Assembly: GCF_027744825.2 (NCBI RefSeq) | Contig: NW_026527078.1 | Span: forward strand, 124,001-188,000 | Source of the DNA: Synchiropus splendidus | Taxonomy: Eukaryota; Chordata; Actinopteri; Syngnathiformes; Callionymidae | Direction: 5' to 3' | DNA: 64,000 nucleotides | In this document: positions 61,662-64,000 of the stretch, piece after piece | Numbering within the stretch: position 1 is the stretch's first letter | Layout of the letters: each line of letters opens with the position of its first letter | The notes under the pieces: generated by a model | Database searches by the model: none | What the model was told of the DNA's origin: nothing | The model's input: only the letters and a program-made list of their open reading frames with translations | Translations under genes and position numbers: made by a program

Positions 61662-64000
61662 GTGTTTTTCAAAAGTTATCAACACTTTTATGTTTGGCGT
61701 TCCGAAACCCACCTTATCTCAGGCTGAAAAGCGTTTTTGTGCATTGTGCCATAACTTTTCAGGGAAGCTTCAGAACATGAAATTTTAACCTCCCACTATA
61801 GCAGAAAGGGTCTTTCTAGTAGTTGCATATCAAATCTAAACTGTCTGAAGTGTTTTTCCAAAGTTATTAACACTTTTATGTTTGGCGTTCCGAAACCCAC
61901 CTTATCTCAGGCTGAAAAGCGTTTTTGTGCATTGTGCCATAACTTTTCGGGGAAGCTTCAGAACATGAAATTTTAACCTCCCACTATAGCAGAAAGGGTC
62001 TTTCTAGTAGTTGCACATCAAATCTAAACTGTCTGAAGTGTTTTTCCAAAGCTATTAACACCTTTATGTTTGGCGTTCCGAAACCCACCTTATCTCAGGC
62101 TGAAAAGCGTTTTTGTGCATTGTGCCATAACTTTTCAGGGAAGCTTCAGAACATGAAATTTTAACCTCCCACTATAGCAGAAAGGGTCTTTCTCGTAGTT
62201 GCACATCAAATCTAAACTGTCTGAAGTGTTTTTCCAAAGTTATCAACACTTTTATGTTTGGCATTCCGAAACCCACCTTGTCTCAGGCTGAAAAGCGTTT
62301 TTACGCATTGTGCCATAACTTTTCAGGGAAGCTTCAGAACATGAAATTTTAGCCTCCCACTATAGCAGAAAGGGTCTTTCTAGTAGGTGCACATCAAATC
62401 TAAGCTGTCTGAAGTGTTTTTCGAAAGTTATCAACACTTTTATGTTTGGCGTTCCGAAACCCACCTTATCTCAGGCTGAAAAGCGTTTTTGTGCATTGTG
62501 CCATAACTTTTCAGGGAAGCTTCAGAACATGAAATTTTAACCTCCCACTAAAGCAGAAAGGGTCTTTCTAGTAGTTGCACATCAAATCTAAACTGTCTGA
62601 AGTGTTTTTCCAAAGTTATTAACACTTTTATGTTTGGCGTTCCGAAACCCACCTTATCTCAGGCTGAAAAGCGTTTTTGTGCATTGTGCCATAACTTTTC
62701 AGGGAAGCTTCAGAACATGAAATTTTAACCTCCCACTATAGCAGAAAGGGTCTTTCTAGTAGTTGCACATCAAATCTAAACTGTCTGAAGTGTTTTTCCA
62801 AAGTTATCAACACTTCCGAAACCCACCTTATCTCAGGCTGAAAAGCGTTTTTACGCATTGAGCCATAACTTTTCAGGGAAGCTTCAGAACATGAAATTTT
62901 AACCTCCCACTATAGCAGAAAGGGTCTTTCTAGTAGGTGCACATCAAATCTAAGCTGTCTGAAGTGTTTTTCGAAAGTTATCAACACTTTTATGTTTGGC
63001 GTTCCGAAACCGACCTTATTTCAGGCTGAAAAGCGTTTTTGTGCATTGTGCCATAACTTTTCAGGGAAGCTTCAGAACATGAAATTTTAACCTCCCACTA
63101 TAGCAGAAAGGGTCTTTCTAGTAGTTGCACATCAAATCTAAACTGTCTGAAGTGTTTTTCCAAAGTTATTAACACTTTTATGTTTGGCGTTCCGAAACCC
63201 ACCTTATCTCAGGCTGAAAAGCGTTTTTGTGCATTGTGCCATAACTTTTCAGGGAAGCTTCAGAACATGAAATTTTAACCTCCCACTATAGCAGAAAGGG
63301 TCTTTCTAGTAGTTGCACATCAAATCTAAACTGTCTGAAGTGTTTTTCCAAAGTTATCAACACTTTTATGTTTGGCGTTCCGAAACCCACCTTATCTCAG
63401 GCTGAAAAGCGTTTTTGTGCATTGTGCCATAACTTTTCAGGGAAGCTTCAGAACATGAAATTTTAACCTCCCACTATAGCAGAAAGGGTCTTTCTAGTAG
63501 TTGCACATCAAATCTAAGCTGTCTGAAGTGTTTTTTTAAAAGTTATCAACACTTTTATGTTTGGCGTTCCGAAACCCACCTTATCTCAGGCTGAAAAGCG
63601 TTTTTGTGCATTGTGCCATAACTTTTCAGGGAAGCTTCAGAACATGAAATTTTAACCTCCCACTATAGCAGAAAGGGTCTTTCTAGTAGTTGCACATCAA
63701 ATCTAAACTGTCTGAAGTGTTTTTCCAAAGTTATTAACACTTTTATGTTTGGCGTTCCGAAACCCACCTTATCTCAGGCTGAAAAGCGTTTTTGTGCATT
63801 GTGCCATAACTTTTCAGGGAAGCTTCAGAACATGAAATTTTAACCTCCCACTATAGCAGAAAGGGTCTTTCTAGTAGTTGCACATCAAATCTAAACTGTC
63901 TGAAGTGTTTTTCCAAAGTTATTAACACTTTTATGTTTGGCGTTCCGAAACCCACCTTATCTCAGGCTGAAAAGCGTTTTTGTGCATTGTGCCATAACTT
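61662..64000 (+). repeat. Right-end block with second copy of the long-range duplication
   Basis: Order A, T, T, Ca, G, T, Ca, G, T, Cg, A, T, T(partial). From 62226 it matches 55270 onward (ccttgtctc, actaaagc, ttaaaag) at about 7 kb distance, with one G monomer inserted (62964). The Ca at 62790 carries a 14-bp internal deletion. The A at 63528 has one additional T in its run compared with its partner at 56398. The array continues beyond base 64000. Confidence 0.75.
62790..62963 (+). repeat. Truncated 174-bp monomer
   Basis: The Ca-class monomer reads aacacttccgaaaccc where neighbours have 14 more bases between aacactt and ccgaaa. The junction lies near 62815, with short tt repeats on both sides that could have mediated the loss. 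It is the largest internal indel in the window and removes the ggCG site while leaving the cCGaaa site. Its duplication partner at 55834 is full length, so the deletion postdates that duplication. Confidence 0.85.

Larger units (their letters stand above)
1..64000 (+). repeat. 188-bp tandem satellite array (about 340 monomers)
   Basis: A 188-bp unit recurs without interruption across the window. Monomer starts (gtgttttt) at 1, 189, 377, 565 and so on keep an exact 188-bp step except at eight length variants, and the last start at 63905 agrees with the sum of those indels. All copies point the same way. Landmarks within the monomer are ggcgttccgaaaccc near 34-48, gaaaagcg near 65-72, an AAGCTT (HindIII) site at 104-109, gaaattttaacc near 118-129, and ctagtagttg near 155-164. 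Most copies differ by only a few substitutions. Such arrays are typical of eukaryotic centromeric or pericentromeric heterochromatin. That location is inferred, since no flanking sequence is present. I do not recognise the family and assign no species. Confidence 0.98.

Noticed and set aside
1..64000. CENP-B box
   Set aside because: I looked for TTCG followed at the proper spacing by A and CGGG on both strands. The ttcgaaag of G monomers and the ttcggaacgcc of the reverse strand do not fit the core pattern.
1..64000. CRISPR array
   Set aside because: Repeats of 188 bp abut directly with no unique spacers, and no cas genes are present.
1..64000. Assembly artefact producing a perfect repeat
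   Set aside because: Copies differ by private substitutions and small indels and form several nested HORs, which a simple looped assembly would not generate. Copy numbers of near-identical units could still be wrong and need long-read support.

Overview
The whole window is one uninterrupted satellite DNA array. A 188-bp monomer (about 38% G+C, hand-counted on the commonest variant) is repeated head to tail from base 1 to base 64000. Scoring monomers from the motif gtgttttt gives 340 complete monomers and one partial at the right edge (63905-64000). All lie in the same orientation. I saw no transposon, gene, RNA gene, microsatellite block or unique sequence anywhere. Neither end of the array is inside the window, so the true array exceeds 64 kb. 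This organisation points to a eukaryotic (peri)centromeric or other heterochromatic block. I do not recognise the monomer family and cannot name the species.

Monomers fall into a few classes defined by linked diagnostic sites (monomer coordinates, position 1 = first base of gtgttttt). T: C10, T19, GT at 78-79. Cg: C10, C19, GT at 78-79. Ca: C10, C19, AC at 78-79. G: G10, C19, preceded by G162 and G179 at the end of the previous monomer; subclass S also has C182. A: A10, C19, preceded by G179, often with A103; subclass Aa has AC at 78-79. Class order and private substitutions reveal several layers of higher-order repeats (HORs).

Layout: 1-9776 holds short HORs of 3-5 monomers rich in Ca-G pairs. 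9777-12594 is a nearly pure run of T monomers. 12595-33082 carries a 14-16-monomer HOR (about 2.6-3.0 kb) in complete and deleted copies, plus an overlapping 14-mer. 33083-45305 is an A-rich domain with no G or Ca monomers, built on a 17-mer HOR (3.2 kb) with a 14-mer deletion derivative. 45306-64000 is a mosaic of 6-, 9-, 13/14-, 17- and about 37-mer repeats.

Nothing in the window is credibly protein-coding. Because 188 is not a multiple of three, any reading frame passes through all three monomer frames and meets stops. The few open frames of 70-93 codons exist only where a single substitution removed a stop. The interest lies in the HOR architecture, the recombinant monomers, the conserved inverted repeat at the monomer junction and the sharp domain boundaries. 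All classes and counts were scored by eye and should be confirmed by computation.
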